42,185 bases of DNA from Bacteroidales bacterium (GTDB taxonomy: Bacteria; Bacteroidota; Bacteroidia; Bacteroidales; UBA1402): contig JAFSRR010000085.1 in the NCBI GenBank assembly GCA_017446025.1, forward strand, positions 1-42,185, written 5' to 3'. The notes beneath the pieces were generated by a model, which was not told the DNA's origin, did no database searches, and was given only the letters and a program-made list of their open reading frames with translations. A program made the position numbers and the translations under genes. Positions 1 through 8,820 of the stretch are shown here, piece by piece (within the stretch, counting starts at the first letter, position 1; every line of letters begins with the position of its first letter).

Positions 1-1241
1 AGGGTGTAGCTGAAGCCGTTGTCCTGGATCTCGTTGCGCAGACGGCAGCACGAGGCCAGCGAGTCAGCGTTGTCGCTCATATATGTAAAGAAGGAGTGGC
101 CTTCGGCATACATTTCGGCGGTGAAGTCGCCATATTCCTTGTCGAGCACATCGCCGTCCTTCGACAGCAGGGCCATGGTCTCGACTGGGAAGGTCAGGAC
201 GGCCTTGGTGCGTTCCTGGTTGAACCATTTCATGAAGCGCTTCTGCAACCATGACAGGGATTCCCAGTCGGGCTTGCTGCCGTTGGGGAAGACAAAGTCG
301 CTGAAGATGCTCTGGAAATAGTATTTGTCGTAGTAAGAGATGTTCCAGAAAACGGCCTGGAAGTTGCGGGCACCTGTCGGCTGGTTGATCGAATAGACAA
401 TCTGCTCGAAATGGTCGCAGATGACTTTGTCGATGGTGCGGTGGCGGTTGGACATATCGACCACCTTGTCGGGGTGCTGGTAGTAGTCCTGACCGTATTC
501 CAAACCAATGAAATAGTTCATGTACATGAGGAATTCAGGCGTGGCGCAAGCACCGCTCAGCATACTGGACACGATGAACACCATGTTGATGAAGCCTCCG
601 CAGAAAGACTTCAGGTTGGTGGGCGGTGTCGAGTTGCCGCCGATGGCCTTGGTGCCGCCGATGAGCCAGGGATACATGGTGATACTGGCACAGTAGTTGG
701 CCAGGTTGGTCTCGTCGTTCTTGTAGAGGAAATGGTTCTTGAGCAGCTCGATATAGCGGTCGGAGAGTTCCTTGCCGTACATTTCCTTGAGCCGGTCGGT
801 GAGCAGACGGCGGTTCAAGCGGATAAAGTTGGACTTGGGCAGTTCTCCGATGAGGGTGGCAATGTTTTTCTTGTCAACATTGGCATTGGCATCGTACTTG
901 CTGCCGGTGGCGGCATTCGAGGCATTGCAATAGTTCATCAAAAACTCCAGCTTGTCGCGCGTCTCACGGTCTTCGCTGTGACGCTTGCGGTAGAGCATGA
1001 AGGATTTGGCCACCGAATAGTAGCGCTCCTGCATCAGGGCGATTTCGACCTGGTTCTGCACTTCTTCGACGGTGATACCGTTGTAGATGTTCAGGTGACT
1101 CAGGATGGAGGTCATGATCTCCTGGGTGGCAAAACAATTGACCGATAGGAATGCCTTGGCAATGGCATTCTTGATTTTGTCGATGGAAAACGGCACTTCT
1201 TTTCCATCGCGCTTGACGATGTAAATCTCTGCGGAACTCAT
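1..1241 (-). CDS. nrdD: Anaerobic (class III) ribonucleoside-triphosphate reductase, partial (3' end beyond window)
   Basis: The gene reads leftward from ATG at 1241 and is open to base 1, giving 413 N-terminal residues; the C-terminus with the glycyl-radical site is outside the window. The N-terminus (YIVKRDGKEVPFSIDKIKNA) is an ATP-cone allosteric domain over about residues 3-90. It is followed by the NrdD body, with AVFWNISYYDKYYF, a DFTAEMYAEGHSFFTYMSDN stretch and the Cys-containing SLASCCRLRNEI. In the family this enzyme makes dNTPs from NTPs using a glycyl radical installed by NrdG, and it works only without oxygen. nrdG is not in the window and would be expected to the left. A canonical promoter lies about 70-100 bases upstream (1311-1341). 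Identification is firm; only the missing end limits it. Confidence 0.95.
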   Translation of the reverse strand, partial: MSSAEIYIVKRDGKEVPFSIDKIKNAIAKAFLSVNCFATQEIMTSILSHLNIYNGITVEEVQNQVEIALMQERYYSVAKSFMLYRKRHSEDRETRDKLEFLMNYCNASNAATGSKYDANANVDKKNIATLIGELPKSNFIRLNRRLLTDRLKEMYGKELSDRYIELLKNHFLYKNDETNLANYCASITMYPWLIGGTKAIGGNSTPPTNLKSFCGGFINMVFIVSSMLSGACATPEFLMYMNYFIGLEYGQDYYQHPDKVVDMSNRHRTIDKVICDHFEQIVYSINQPTGARNFQAVFWNISYYDKYYFQSIFSDFVFPNGSKPDWESLSWLQKRFMKWFNQERTKAVLTFPVETMALLSKDGDVLDKEYGDFTAEMYAEGHSFFTYMSDNADSLASCCRLRNEIQDNGFSYT

Positions 1242-1310
1242 TTCAATAGTACTTTATGGATATTTTTTTAACAATTCCTCTATATGGATACGTCTCGAAA
1301 AACGTGATTG

Positions 1311-1341
1311 CAAATATATGGATTGTTATATTCAAAACAAA
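1311..1341 (-). promoter_or_regulatory. Promoter of nrdD (Bacteroidota type)
   Basis: Reading the minus strand, TTTG at 1341-1338, a 19-base spacer and TATATTTG at 1318-1311 match the -33 TTTG / -7 TAnnTTTG consensus of Bacteroidota. Transcription would start near 1304, leaving a leader of about 60 bases before the ATG at 1241. Confidence 0.7.
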
Positions 1342-1369
1342 CCATTTGGGAAATAAAATTTTTTTCTCC

Positions 1370-1453
1370 GGACAAAAAGTTTTCCAAAAAAATTTTCAAT
1401 CATCTGTTTTACTGCACTTTAAATTTTTTGGAAGGACAAAAAGTTTTCCAAAA
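1370..1453. repeat. 20-base direct repeat with TTTGGAA/TTCCAAA motifs, possible operator
   Basis: The 20-mer GGACAAAAAGTTTTCCAAAA occurs identically at 1370-1389 and 1434-1453, 64 bases apart. The second copy also forms an inverted repeat with TTTTGGAA at 1426-1433 (8-base arms, 12-base loop). The TTTGGAA core recurs in one orientation or the other at about 1382, 1427, 1446, 1502 and 1596. The copies lie upstream of both divergent promoters, so a regulator-binding cluster is plausible. The regulator is unknown. Confidence 0.5.
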
Positions 1454-1607
1454 CTGTTTTTTCTGGATAGTTTTCGCTTGACTTTTTTGAAAATTCCATC
1501 GTTTGGAACAAGAAATCATTTGGCCGGTATAGAATCTTTATCACTTGTTTTCCCTGCTTTGATTTAACATTTGGCGGCGCTCCGGAAATCCATCTTTTGG
1601 AAAAACT

Positions 1608-1637
1608 TTTGCAATAGGTGATTTTATCCTATCTTCG
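1608..1637 (+). promoter_or_regulatory. Promoter of the GH3 glycosidase gene
   Basis: TTTG at 1608-1611, an 18-base spacer and TATCTTCG at 1630-1637 (one mismatch to TAnnTTTG) form a likely promoter. It places the transcript start near 1644, so the in-frame TTG at 1646 is an unlikely start codon and the ATG at 1697 is preferred. Confidence 0.55.
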
Positions 1638-1696
1638 TACGGTTTTTGTCCGTTTTCGGATACATGTCGAACCCTCGCCAGGATGACCTTTGTTTT

Positions 1697-3904
1697 ATGA
1701 AAAAATCACATCTCCCCCTCTGGGGCATGGCGCTTGCCCTGACCTTCCAGGTCTATGCCCAGACTCCCGATCCCGGCCAGCCTGAATGGCTCAATTCAGA
1801 GTTGCCTTTGGAACAGCGTGTCGAAATGATCCTCCAGCAGCTCACGCTGGAAGAGAAAGTGGCCCTCTGCCATGCCCAGGGCAAATTTTCCACACCCGGT
1901 GTGCCCCGGCTGGGCATTCCCGAACTCTGGTACAGCGACGGCCCCCACGGTGTGCGGGCCGAAATCAATTGGAACAACTGGAACTATGCCAACTGGACCA
2001 GCGACTCCTGCACCGCCTTCCCGGCACTGACCTGCCTGGCCGCCACCTTCGACCCGGACCTGGCCCGACGGTATGGCCGCGTTATCGGGGAGGAAGCCCG
2101 CTACCGCAAGAAGGATGTATTGCTCGGGCCGGGCGTGAACATCTATCGCACGCCCCTGAACGGACGCAACTTCGAATACCTGGGCGAGGACCCGTACCTG
2201 GCCTCTGTCATGGTGGCGCCTTATATACAAGGGGTACAGGAAAACGGGGTGGCCGCCTGTGTCAAGCATTACGCCCTGAACAACCAGGAAACCAACCGCG
2301 GCCATATCCTGGTCGAGGTCAGCGAGCGCGCCCTGCACGAGATTTATCTGCCGGCGTTCCATTCGGCGGCCCAGGCGGGTGCCTGGACATTCATGGGGGC
2401 CTACAATCAGTACAACGGTGAGCACTGCTGCCACAACAGCGTGCTTATCAACGATATCTTGAAAGGCCGTTGGGGCTGGGACGGCGCCCTGGTAACCGAC
2501 TGGGGCGGCGCCCACGACACCCGCCAGGCTGTTTTCAACGGACTGGACATCGAAATGGGGACCTATACCAACGGCCTGACCAGCGAATCGTCGTTCGGCT
2601 ACAACAACTACTATCTGGCCGACAACTTCCTGAAAGGGCTCAAAGACGGCAGTTACCCGACAGCTCTGCTCGATGACAAAGCCCGTCGCATCTTGCGGCT
2701 CATGCTGCGCACCACACTCAATCCCCGACGTCCGCTGGGGTCCTTCGCCACCGAAGCACATGCCCGCACCGGCCGTGAAATCGCAGCTGCAGGCATCGTG
2801 CTGCTCAAGAACGACAAAAAGATCCTGCCTATTTCCCCCGAAGTGAAGAAAATCGCTGTTGTCGGAGAAAACGCCACCCGCAACCTGATGCAGGGCGGCG
2901 GCAGCAGCGAGCTCAAACCCTGGCGCTGCATCACTCCCCTGCAGGCCTTGCAACGGCGCTACCCCCAGGCAGAGATTGTCTATGCCCAGGGCTACGATTC
3001 GGGCAAGGCCATGTATTCCCAGGAAGGGACCCCCACCCACGATCCGGCCCAGTTGCACGAAGAAGCCCTCCAGGCGGCCCGCGAGGCCGATCTGGTGCTC
3101 TTTGTAGGCGGGTTGAACAAGAACCATCGCCAAGACTGCGAAGCCTCCGACCGGAAAAGCTATGCCCTGCCCTTCGGACAACCGCAGCTCATCCGCGACC
3201 TGGCACGGACCAATCCCCGCCTGGTGGTGGTACTGCTCAGCGGCAACGCCGTGGAGACCGACTGGGCCTCGCAGGTGCCCGCCATCGTGCAAGGCTGGTA
3301 TGGCGGCAGTGAGGCCGGGACCGCCCTGGTCGATGTGTTGTCGGGCGATGTCTGCCCTTCGGGCAAACTGCCTTTCTCCTTTCCCAAAAAACTGGAAGAC
3401 AACGGTGCCATCTCGTTCGGGGAACTCTCCTATCCGGGCGACGGCAAGCGCCAGGTCTATATGGAAGACATCTATGTGGGCTACCGCTGGCACGACACGC
3501 GCAAGATTCCGGCCGCCTGGCCTTTCGGCTACGGACTGTCCTACACAAGATTCTCACTGGGAAAAGCCTCTCTGGATAAAAAGGTTTGTCTGCCCGACGA
3601 CATGCTCACCATCACCCTGCCCGTCACCAATACCGGAGTCTGCCGCGGCGCCGAAGTGATCCAGGTCTATGTGAGCCAGCCGAAGGCCTCGGTCGAGCGG
3701 CCCGCCAAGGAATTGAAGGCCTTCCAAAAAGTATGGCTGGAACCTGGCGAAACCCGGACGGTGAGCATAGAAGTCCCCGTCGCTTCGTTTGCCTTCTACG
3801 ACGAAAGCCTCCACGACTGGCGACTGGAAGCCGGTGATTACCAACTGCTGATAGGCACTTCTTCGACGTCTATTCAGTCTTCGTTGAAGACGAAAGTGCA
3901 ATGA
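1697..3904 (+). CDS. Glycoside hydrolase family 3 beta-glycosidase, secreted
   Basis: 735 residues from ATG 1697; the frame is open from 1646, but the chosen start gives a clean signal peptide (MKKSHLPLWG..., cleavage near VYAQ) and follows the promoter. The order is signal peptide, GH3 N-terminal barrel, GH3 C-terminal domain (LLKNDKKILPIS, VVGENA) and a C-terminal fibronectin-III-like domain (EVIQVYVSQPKASVERP). Family signatures include YSDGPHGVR, GPGVNIYRTPLNGRNFEYLG, KHYALNNQE and ALVTDWGGAHD, whose Asp (about residue 268) is the expected nucleophile. GH3 enzymes release sugars from the non-reducing end with retention; the substrate (glucoside, xyloside, other) cannot be told from sequence. 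It is probably periplasmic and may complement the pectin lyases. Its 3' end overlaps convergent cinA by 35 bases. Confidence 0.9.
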   Translation: MKKSHLPLWGMALALTFQVYAQTPDPGQPEWLNSELPLEQRVEMILQQLTLEEKVALCHAQGKFSTPGVPRLGIPELWYSDGPHGVRAEINWNNWNYANWTSDSCTAFPALTCLAATFDPDLARRYGRVIGEEARYRKKDVLLGPGVNIYRTPLNGRNFEYLGEDPYLASVMVAPYIQGVQENGVAACVKHYALNNQETNRGHILVEVSERALHEIYLPAFHSAAQAGAWTFMGAYNQYNGEHCCHNSVLINDILKGRWGWDGALVTDWGGAHDTRQAVFNGLDIEMGTYTNGLTSESSFGYNNYYLADNFLKGLKDGSYPTALLDDKARRILRLMLRTTLNPRRPLGSFATEAHARTGREIAAAGIVLLKNDKKILPISPEVKKIAVVGENATRNLMQGGGSSELKPWRCITPLQALQRRYPQAEIVYAQGYDSGKAMYSQEGTPTHDPAQLHEEALQAAREADLVLFVGGLNKNHRQDCEASDRKSYALPFGQPQLIRDLARTNPRLVVVLLSGNAVETDWASQVPAIVQGWYGGSEAGTALVDVLSGDVCPSGKLPFSFPKKLEDNGAISFGELSYPGDGKRQVYMEDIYVGYRWHDTRKIPAAWPFGYGLSYTRFSLGKASLDKKVCLPDDMLTITLPVTNTGVCRGAEVIQVYVSQPKASVERPAKELKAFQKVWLEPGETRTVSIEVPVASFAFYDESLHDWRLEAGDYQLLIGTSSTSIQSSLKTKVQ

Positions 3905-5141
3905 TTTCACGACGGAGCATGTCCATTGCCGTCGTTGTGGCCCGATAGATGACCCTGGCCCGACCCCCGGCCGGCCCGAAATGACAGAGCCGGCTGTTGA
4001 TGCCGCGCGCCGAGGCAACCGCCATCCAGACCGTGCCGACAGGCTTGTCGGCTGTGCCGCCGTCGGGTCCGGCAATGCCCGAAGTGGCCACGGCATAGTC
4101 TGTCTGCAGCAGCTCCCGCGCATTGCGGGCCATCTGCTCTACCACCTCCTGGCTGACAGCGCCTTTGTTTTCGAGATCGGAGGCTGAAACTTGCAGCACC
4201 CGCTGCTTGACGTCGTTGGCATAAGAGATCACCGAACCTTTGTAATAGGCCGAACAGCCCGGCATGGAAGTGATCTGATGGGCCATGAACCCGCCCGTGC
4301 AACTTTCGGCCGTCGAGAGCGTCTGACGGCGCTCCTGCAGCATGGAGGCCACCACCTCTGTCATCTTCTTGTCTTCTTTGGCAAAGACATAGTCGCCGGC
4401 CAGGGCGCAGAGTTGTTCCACCTGGGCCTCCATTTCCCGGGCCAGGCGGTCCGGATCGGGGCCCGACCCGGTCAGACGCAGCCGGATGATGCCGCTGTCG
4501 GGCAGATAGGCCAGGCGGATATGCGGCGGCAGGGACAGTTCCCAAGGTTCCAGCAAATCGGAAAGATAGCTCTCCCCTATGCCGATGGTCTGCACCACCC
4601 GGCACAGATAATGCTCGCCGGGCTTGAACCGGCGCTGCAGGCGGGGAATGACCTCTTCCCGCATCAAACCGGCCATTTCGAAAGGCACTCCTGGCAGAGA
4701 GACCAACACCTTCCCTTCTTTTTCCAACCAAAGTCCCGGAGCCGTGCCCAGTCGGTTGGGCAGGATGTCGGCCCCCACAGGCACCATGGCCTGGGTCTTG
4801 TTGGTCTCGGTCATGGCCATGCCACGGCTGCCCAGCAGACGGGCGACAAAATCGTAGGTGGGCTCATCCAGACGAAGTGTGGTGTGGAAATAGTCGCAGA
4901 TGACCTTTTTGGTGATGTCGTCTTTGGTGGGACCCAGCCCGCCGGTCACGATGACGGCATCCACCTCGTGCAACGCCCCGTCTATCTCCTGCCGGATGGC
5001 TGCCGCCTCATCGCCCGTCACCACCGTGCGATCCACAAAGAAGCCGTTTTTGAGCAGCATCTCGCTCATCACGGCGGCATTGCTGTTGATCACCTGCCCG
5101 ATGAGCAATTCATCTCCGATGTTGATAATCCTGATATTCAT
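3870..5141 (-). CDS. cinA: CinA family protein (nucleotide-binding domain plus NMN amidohydrolase domain)
   Basis: 423 residues, normal for full-length CinA. The N-terminal MoaB/MogA-like domain (IINIGDELLIGQVINSNA, VIVTGGLGPTKDDITKK, PGLWLEKEGKVLVSLPGVP) spans about residues 1-170. The C-terminal PncC-type domain holds STAESCTGGFMAHQITSMPG and ATSGIAGPDGG. Proteins of this type hydrolyse NMN or ADP-ribose in pyridine-nucleotide recycling; the name comes from competence in other bacteria and should not be read as function here. It starts 21 bases after the transporter gene on the same strand, so the two are probably co-transcribed. Its last 35 bases overlap the end of the convergent GH3 gene and no terminator is visible there. 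Confidence 0.93.
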   Translation of the reverse strand: MNIRIINIGDELLIGQVINSNAAVMSEMLLKNGFFVDRTVVTGDEAAAIRQEIDGALHEVDAVIVTGGLGPTKDDITKKVICDYFHTTLRLDEPTYDFVARLLGSRGMAMTETNKTQAMVPVGADILPNRLGTAPGLWLEKEGKVLVSLPGVPFEMAGLMREEVIPRLQRRFKPGEHYLCRVVQTIGIGESYLSDLLEPWELSLPPHIRLAYLPDSGIIRLRLTGSGPDPDRLAREMEAQVEQLCALAGDYVFAKEDKKMTEVVASMLQERRQTLSTAESCTGGFMAHQITSMPGCSAYYKGSVISYANDVKQRVLQVSASDLENKGAVSQEVVEQMARNARELLQTDYAVATSGIAGPDGGTADKPVGTVWMAVASARGINSRLCHFGPAGGRARVIYRATTTAMDMLRREIIALSSSTKTE

Positions 5142-5162
5142 TGTAATGGTGGTTGTTCTGGT

Positions 5163-6464
5163 TTATATGGTCAACAAAAGGCAACCCAGGGCTGCCAGTA
5201 AAGTGGGCAAGCCTATCAATGTCCCCATCTTGAGGAAGTCGGCAAAGCGAAACTGCCAGCCATGGCCCGTCAGGATGGAGCGCCACATGATGCCGGCCAG
5301 GGCACCGATGGGAGTCAGCAAAGCCCCCAGGTTGGAACCGATCACCGTTGCATAGACGGCCGGCAGGGCTGCCGATGAAGGCAGATGGTCGATGACCGCC
5401 TGAAAGAGGACCGTCATGGGGATATTGTTGAGCAGATTTGCCGAGACAAACGACAGCAGACCGTATTTCAGCACAGTGCCGCCCTCGCCGGCCAGGGCCG
5501 CAATCCGGGCCGTCAGGCCGTTTTCGGTCAGCACCAGGGTCATGACAAACATCGACAGCAAAAATGGGATGAGGGCCCAGGGGGCTCGCTCAAGACAGGC
5601 GATGACACCTACGGGACGCTCCCGACGGGCGGCCGACACCAACGAAGCGCACACGAGCAGGCTCAAAGCCGAAAGCCCTGCGATGAACCACATTTCCAAT
5701 CCAATGTAGGAAGATATCACCAGACAGACCGTACAGACTCCCAGGTGAATGAGACCCAGCACCAGGCGCAGGCGGTCGGTGATGACGATCCTCTCGGCAT
5801 GGCCTTCGATCGGTGCCGCCAGCTGCCGGCGGTAGAGCAGCCACAACAAGACCATGGCCACCAACCCGGCCGCCAAAGTCGGCGCCCACATCACCCGGAG
5901 ATAACTCACGAAATCCACTCCCCGGGCCGTAGCCAGGTAAATATTGGTCGGATTGCCGATGACCAGGGCCATCGACCAGGTGTTGGCCGCCACAAATTCC
6001 GCGCTCAGATAGGGCAGCGGGCTGATCCGGGCATTGCGGGCAAAAAAGCAGATGAACGGCGTAAACGACAGGATGATGATATCGTTGGACGTGAACACCG
6101 TCAAAACGGCGACCGTCACATAGAGATAGACAAACAGCTTGCGCTGGCTGGTCCGGGCCTTGAGCAGGGCGATATTGGCCAGATAACGAAAAAAACCGAA
6201 CTCGTCCAGATAAATGGACAAGATGGTCATCGAGATAAACAGGATAAGGATTTTCAGCGGATTCACCGCATTGTCGGTGGTCATGATCTCCCACAGCCTG
6301 GCCCAGGGGACAGACGAGCAGAGACTCAGCACCAACACGCCACCCAAGGCCACCATCCAATAGGTGTCCATCTGTCGCCGGCCCATTCTCAGACTGGGTT
6401 TCAGCAAAACGCAGGCAAACATCGACACACAGGTCAGCAGGCAAATGACAACCGCTACAAGCAT
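5163..6464 (-). CDS. ArsB/NhaD-like ion transporter family membrane protein
   Basis: 433 residues from ATG 6464. A TTG at 6515 is in frame but would place the promoter -7 element inside the gene, so ATG 6464 is preferred. There are about 11-12 hydrophobic segments. Two half-repeats carry ion-transporter signatures: FTSNDIIILSFTPFICFF with ALVIGNPTNIYLA, and SANLLNNIPMTVLF with GSNLGALLTPIGALAG. This pattern belongs to the IT superfamily (ArsB, NhaD, citrate transporters). The substrate may be arsenite, Na+/H+ or a carboxylate and cannot be decided here; no arsR or arsC is adjacent, which weakens an arsenic role. It shares a short divergent promoter region with the acyl-CoA ligase gene and is followed by cinA after 21 bases. 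Confidence 0.8.
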   Translation of the reverse strand: MLVAVVICLLTCVSMFACVLLKPSLRMGRRQMDTYWMVALGGVLVLSLCSSVPWARLWEIMTTDNAVNPLKILILFISMTILSIYLDEFGFFRYLANIALLKARTSQRKLFVYLYVTVAVLTVFTSNDIIILSFTPFICFFARNARISPLPYLSAEFVAANTWSMALVIGNPTNIYLATARGVDFVSYLRVMWAPTLAAGLVAMVLLWLLYRRQLAAPIEGHAERIVITDRLRLVLGLIHLGVCTVCLVISSYIGLEMWFIAGLSALSLLVCASLVSAARRERPVGVIACLERAPWALIPFLLSMFVMTLVLTENGLTARIAALAGEGGTVLKYGLLSFVSANLLNNIPMTVLFQAVIDHLPSSAALPAVYATVIGSNLGALLTPIGALAGIMWRSILTGHGWQFRFADFLKMGTLIGLPTLLAALGCLLLTI

Positions 6465-6482
6465 ACCAGGGGATTCTGCCTG

Positions 6483-6540
6483 CAAAGATACACACATTTG
6501 CCATCCCTTGAACAAGTTGACGATTTTTGCCGTATCTTCG
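6483..6540. promoter_or_regulatory. Symmetric divergent promoters sharing a central palindrome
   Basis: Leftward: CTTG at 6516-6513, 22 bases, TATCTTTG at 6490-6483. Rightward: CTTG at 6507-6510, 22 bases, TATCTTCG at 6533-6540. Both -33-like CTTG elements are the arms of one palindrome, CTTGAACAAG, at 6507-6516. The -7 elements fit the Bacteroidota consensus well; the -33 elements and the 22-base spacing fit less well. The arrangement argues for starts at 6464 (transporter) and 6566 (acyl-CoA ligase). Confidence 0.5.
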
Positions 6541-6565
6541 CCCTCTGAATGAGAAACAGACAGTC

Positions 6566-8809
6566 ATGAGAATCCAGAGAATCTTTGATCTGCTCGACTG
6601 GGCGATTGAAAACTACCCCAGGGAAGACGCACTGGCCGGCAAACGCAACGGCGAGTGGGAAATATACAGCACGGAAGAGTACTACAAATATTCCCACCTG
6701 TTGGCCTACGGTTTGTATGAAATGGGCGTCCGCAAGGGCGACCGCATCGTCACCATCAGCAACAACCGGCCGGCATGGAACTTCCTGGACATGGCCATCG
6801 GCATCCTCGGAGCCGTCCATATCCCCGTCTATCCGACACTGAACGCCGAAAGCTATTACTATATCTTCAACCACTGCGAGCCTCGCATGATGGTCATCTC
6901 CAATGCCTCGCAATTGCGCAAGATACAGCCGGCCCTGGACATGATGGCCACCCCGCCTGAGCTCTACACTTTCGACGAAGTGCCGGGCCAAAAAAGGGTC
7001 TCTGACATCCTCGACCTGGGCATCGCCCACAAGAACGAGGACGAGGAGATCATCGAGCAGATCAAGAAAAGCGTCCAGCCCTCCGACCTGTTTTCCATCA
7101 TCTACACCTCCGGCACCACCGGCGATCCCAAGGGAGTGATGCTCTCTCACCACAACCTGGTGTCCAACTTCGTGGCCCATGCCAAGGTGCAGATCAACGA
7201 CTGCCGGCACAAAGCCCTGAGCTTCCTGCCGCTCTGCCATATCTACGAACGCAGCCTCAACTACCACTACCAATACCTGGGCATCGGCATCTACTATGCC
7301 GAAAACATGGGCACCATCGCCGCCAACCTCAAGGAAATACACGCCGACGGCTTCTGCACCGTGCCCCGGGTCATCGAGACCATTGCCGACAAGCTTTTCG
7401 CCGCCGGTCGCGACCTTTCGCTCATTCCCCGCACCATCTACAACCGGGCCATCCGTCACGGCTACAAGTTCGACTGGGAGAAACAGAACTGGTGGTACCT
7501 GCTGTGGCACCGGTTCTACGACAGCGCCGTCTATTCCAAATGGCGCGACAACCTGGGCGGCCACCGGCTGGTCATCGTCAGTGGCGGTTCGGCCATCCAG
7601 GAACGCTTCGTCCGCCTGTTCTCGGCGGCCGGCATGCCCATCTACGAAGGCTACGGCATGTCTGAGACCTCGCCCGTCATCGCGGTCAACAATCCGGCCG
7701 GCAACCGGGTCAAGATCGGCACGGTCGGCGAAATCCTGGCCGGTGTCGAAGTCAAGTTCTCGGAAGACGGCGAAATCCTGACCCGCGGACCCCATGTCAT
7801 GATGGGTTATTACAAAGATCCCGACTACACGGCCCAGGTCATCGATGCCGACGGCTGGCTGCATACGGGCGATATCGGCACCTTTGTCGATGGCACCTAC
7901 CTGAAGATCACCGACCGTAAAAAAGAAATCTTCAAACTCTCGGCCGGCAAGTATGTGGCCCCCCAGATGATCGAAAACAAGATCAAGGAGTCCATCTATA
8001 TCGAACAGGCCATGGTCATCGGGGAGAACGAAAAGTTTGCCTCCGCGCTGATTGTGCCCAACTTCCAGGAACTGCACACCTGGGCACAGAAAAACCGCAT
8101 CCGCTATCGCGACAATGCCGCCCTGATCGAGGATCCCGCCATCCATAAACTCTTTTCCAAGATCATCGAAGAGTTCAACAAGACGCTGGCCCCCCACGAA
8201 CAGATCAAACGTTTCCGCCTGGTAGTGGACGAATGGACCATGTTCAACGGACTGCTCTCCCCCACCCTGAAGCTCAAACGGGCGGTGCTGTACAAAAAAT
8301 ACGACGAACTGATTCACGAAATCTACAACAAGGCCGAGGAAACCGATGTCAAAGGCAAGGTTTTCAGTCAAGACCTGTCGCACATTTCCTTCCAGTCGCT
8401 CAACAACATCAGCTTGAAAAAGATTACCAACGTCATCTCCGGTCGCAAGAAAAACCGGGATGAACGGGAACGGCACAAAGAAGTCAAACGGCTGGCAAAG
8501 GAGCGTCGCAAGAAAGCCAAACTGGCCCGCAAGCAGGAAAAGGCCAGGATCAAAGAACAGCAAAAACAGGCCCGCCGCGAGCGCAAAGCCGCATGGAAAC
8601 AGATGAACCGTCATGACCGCAAGGCGGCCAAGCAGCTATACAAACAGGAAAAGGCCCAGGCCAAAGCCGTACAGAAAGAACTGAAACAACTCAGAAACGA
8701 AGAACGCCTGCGACTGAAAGAACAGCGCAAACAGACCCGTCGCGCCATCCGTCAGCGCCGTAAACTGGCCCGTCGCATGGAAAAACAACAGCGCAGACAA
8801 AACCATTAA
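6566..8809 (+). CDS. Long-chain fatty-acid--CoA ligase (AMP-forming) with a basic C-terminal tail
   Basis: 747 residues from ATG 6566; the upstream in-frame TTG 6527 lies over the promoter. Residues 1 to about 600 are a full ANL-superfamily adenylating enzyme: the P-loop-like IYTSGTTGDPKGVMLSH (about residues 178-194), YEGYGMSETSPVI, WLHTGDIG, and ITDRKKEIFKLSAGKYVAP with the catalytic-Lys segment. Such enzymes activate fatty acids to acyl-CoA through an acyl-AMP, at the inner face of the membrane. From about residue 626 (base 8441) the protein continues for some 122 residues dominated by Lys, Arg, Glu, Gln and Ala, probably a long charged helix or coiled coil, which is not part of the catalytic fold. 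ychF follows 11 bases later. Confidence 0.93.
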   Translation: MRIQRIFDLLDWAIENYPREDALAGKRNGEWEIYSTEEYYKYSHLLAYGLYEMGVRKGDRIVTISNNRPAWNFLDMAIGILGAVHIPVYPTLNAESYYYIFNHCEPRMMVISNASQLRKIQPALDMMATPPELYTFDEVPGQKRVSDILDLGIAHKNEDEEIIEQIKKSVQPSDLFSIIYTSGTTGDPKGVMLSHHNLVSNFVAHAKVQINDCRHKALSFLPLCHIYERSLNYHYQYLGIGIYYAENMGTIAANLKEIHADGFCTVPRVIETIADKLFAAGRDLSLIPRTIYNRAIRHGYKFDWEKQNWWYLLWHRFYDSAVYSKWRDNLGGHRLVIVSGGSAIQERFVRLFSAAGMPIYEGYGMSETSPVIAVNNPAGNRVKIGTVGEILAGVEVKFSEDGEILTRGPHVMMGYYKDPDYTAQVIDADGWLHTGDIGTFVDGTYLKITDRKKEIFKLSAGKYVAPQMIENKIKESIYIEQAMVIGENEKFASALIVPNFQELHTWAQKNRIRYRDNAALIEDPAIHKLFSKIIEEFNKTLAPHEQIKRFRLVVDEWTMFNGLLSPTLKLKRAVLYKKYDELIHEIYNKAEETDVKGKVFSQDLSHISFQSLNNISLKKITNVISGRKKNRDERERHKEVKRLAKERRKKAKLARKQEKARIKEQQKQARRERKAAWKQMNRHDRKAAKQLYKQEKAQAKAVQKELKQLRNEERLRLKEQRKQTRRAIRQRRKLARRMEKQQRRQNH

Positions 8810-8820
8810 CCCTTAGCCCT

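Larger units (their letters stand above)
1242..1696. other. 455-base AT-rich divergent intergenic region between nrdD and the GH3 gene
   Basis: This spacer is far more AT-rich than the flanking genes. It carries the nrdD promoter on the left, the GH3 promoter on the right and, between them, a repeated TTTGGAA/TTCCAAA motif. A 103-codon plus-strand frame at 1256-1567 is low-complexity (Phe/Lys/Asn-rich) and is not supported as a gene. Confidence 0.75.

Noticed and set aside
1256..1567. A 103-codon plus-strand frame in the nrdD-GH3 spacer
   Set aside because: It is low-complexity, Phe/Lys/Asn-rich and overlaps the nrdD promoter and the repeats, so it is a by-product of AT-rich sequence.
1796..3493. 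A 565-codon minus-strand frame opposite the GH3 gene, and a similar 557-codon one at 25158-26831 opposite the PL1 gene
   Set aside because: Both are mirror images of well-supported genes and have no recognisable domains or start context.
6455..8614. A 719-codon open frame on the minus strand, opposite the acyl-CoA ligase
   Set aside because: The protein is Val/Gly/Asp/Phe-rich with no family features, and the opposite strand carries a complete known enzyme. Long antisense frames are expected in GC-rich genes.
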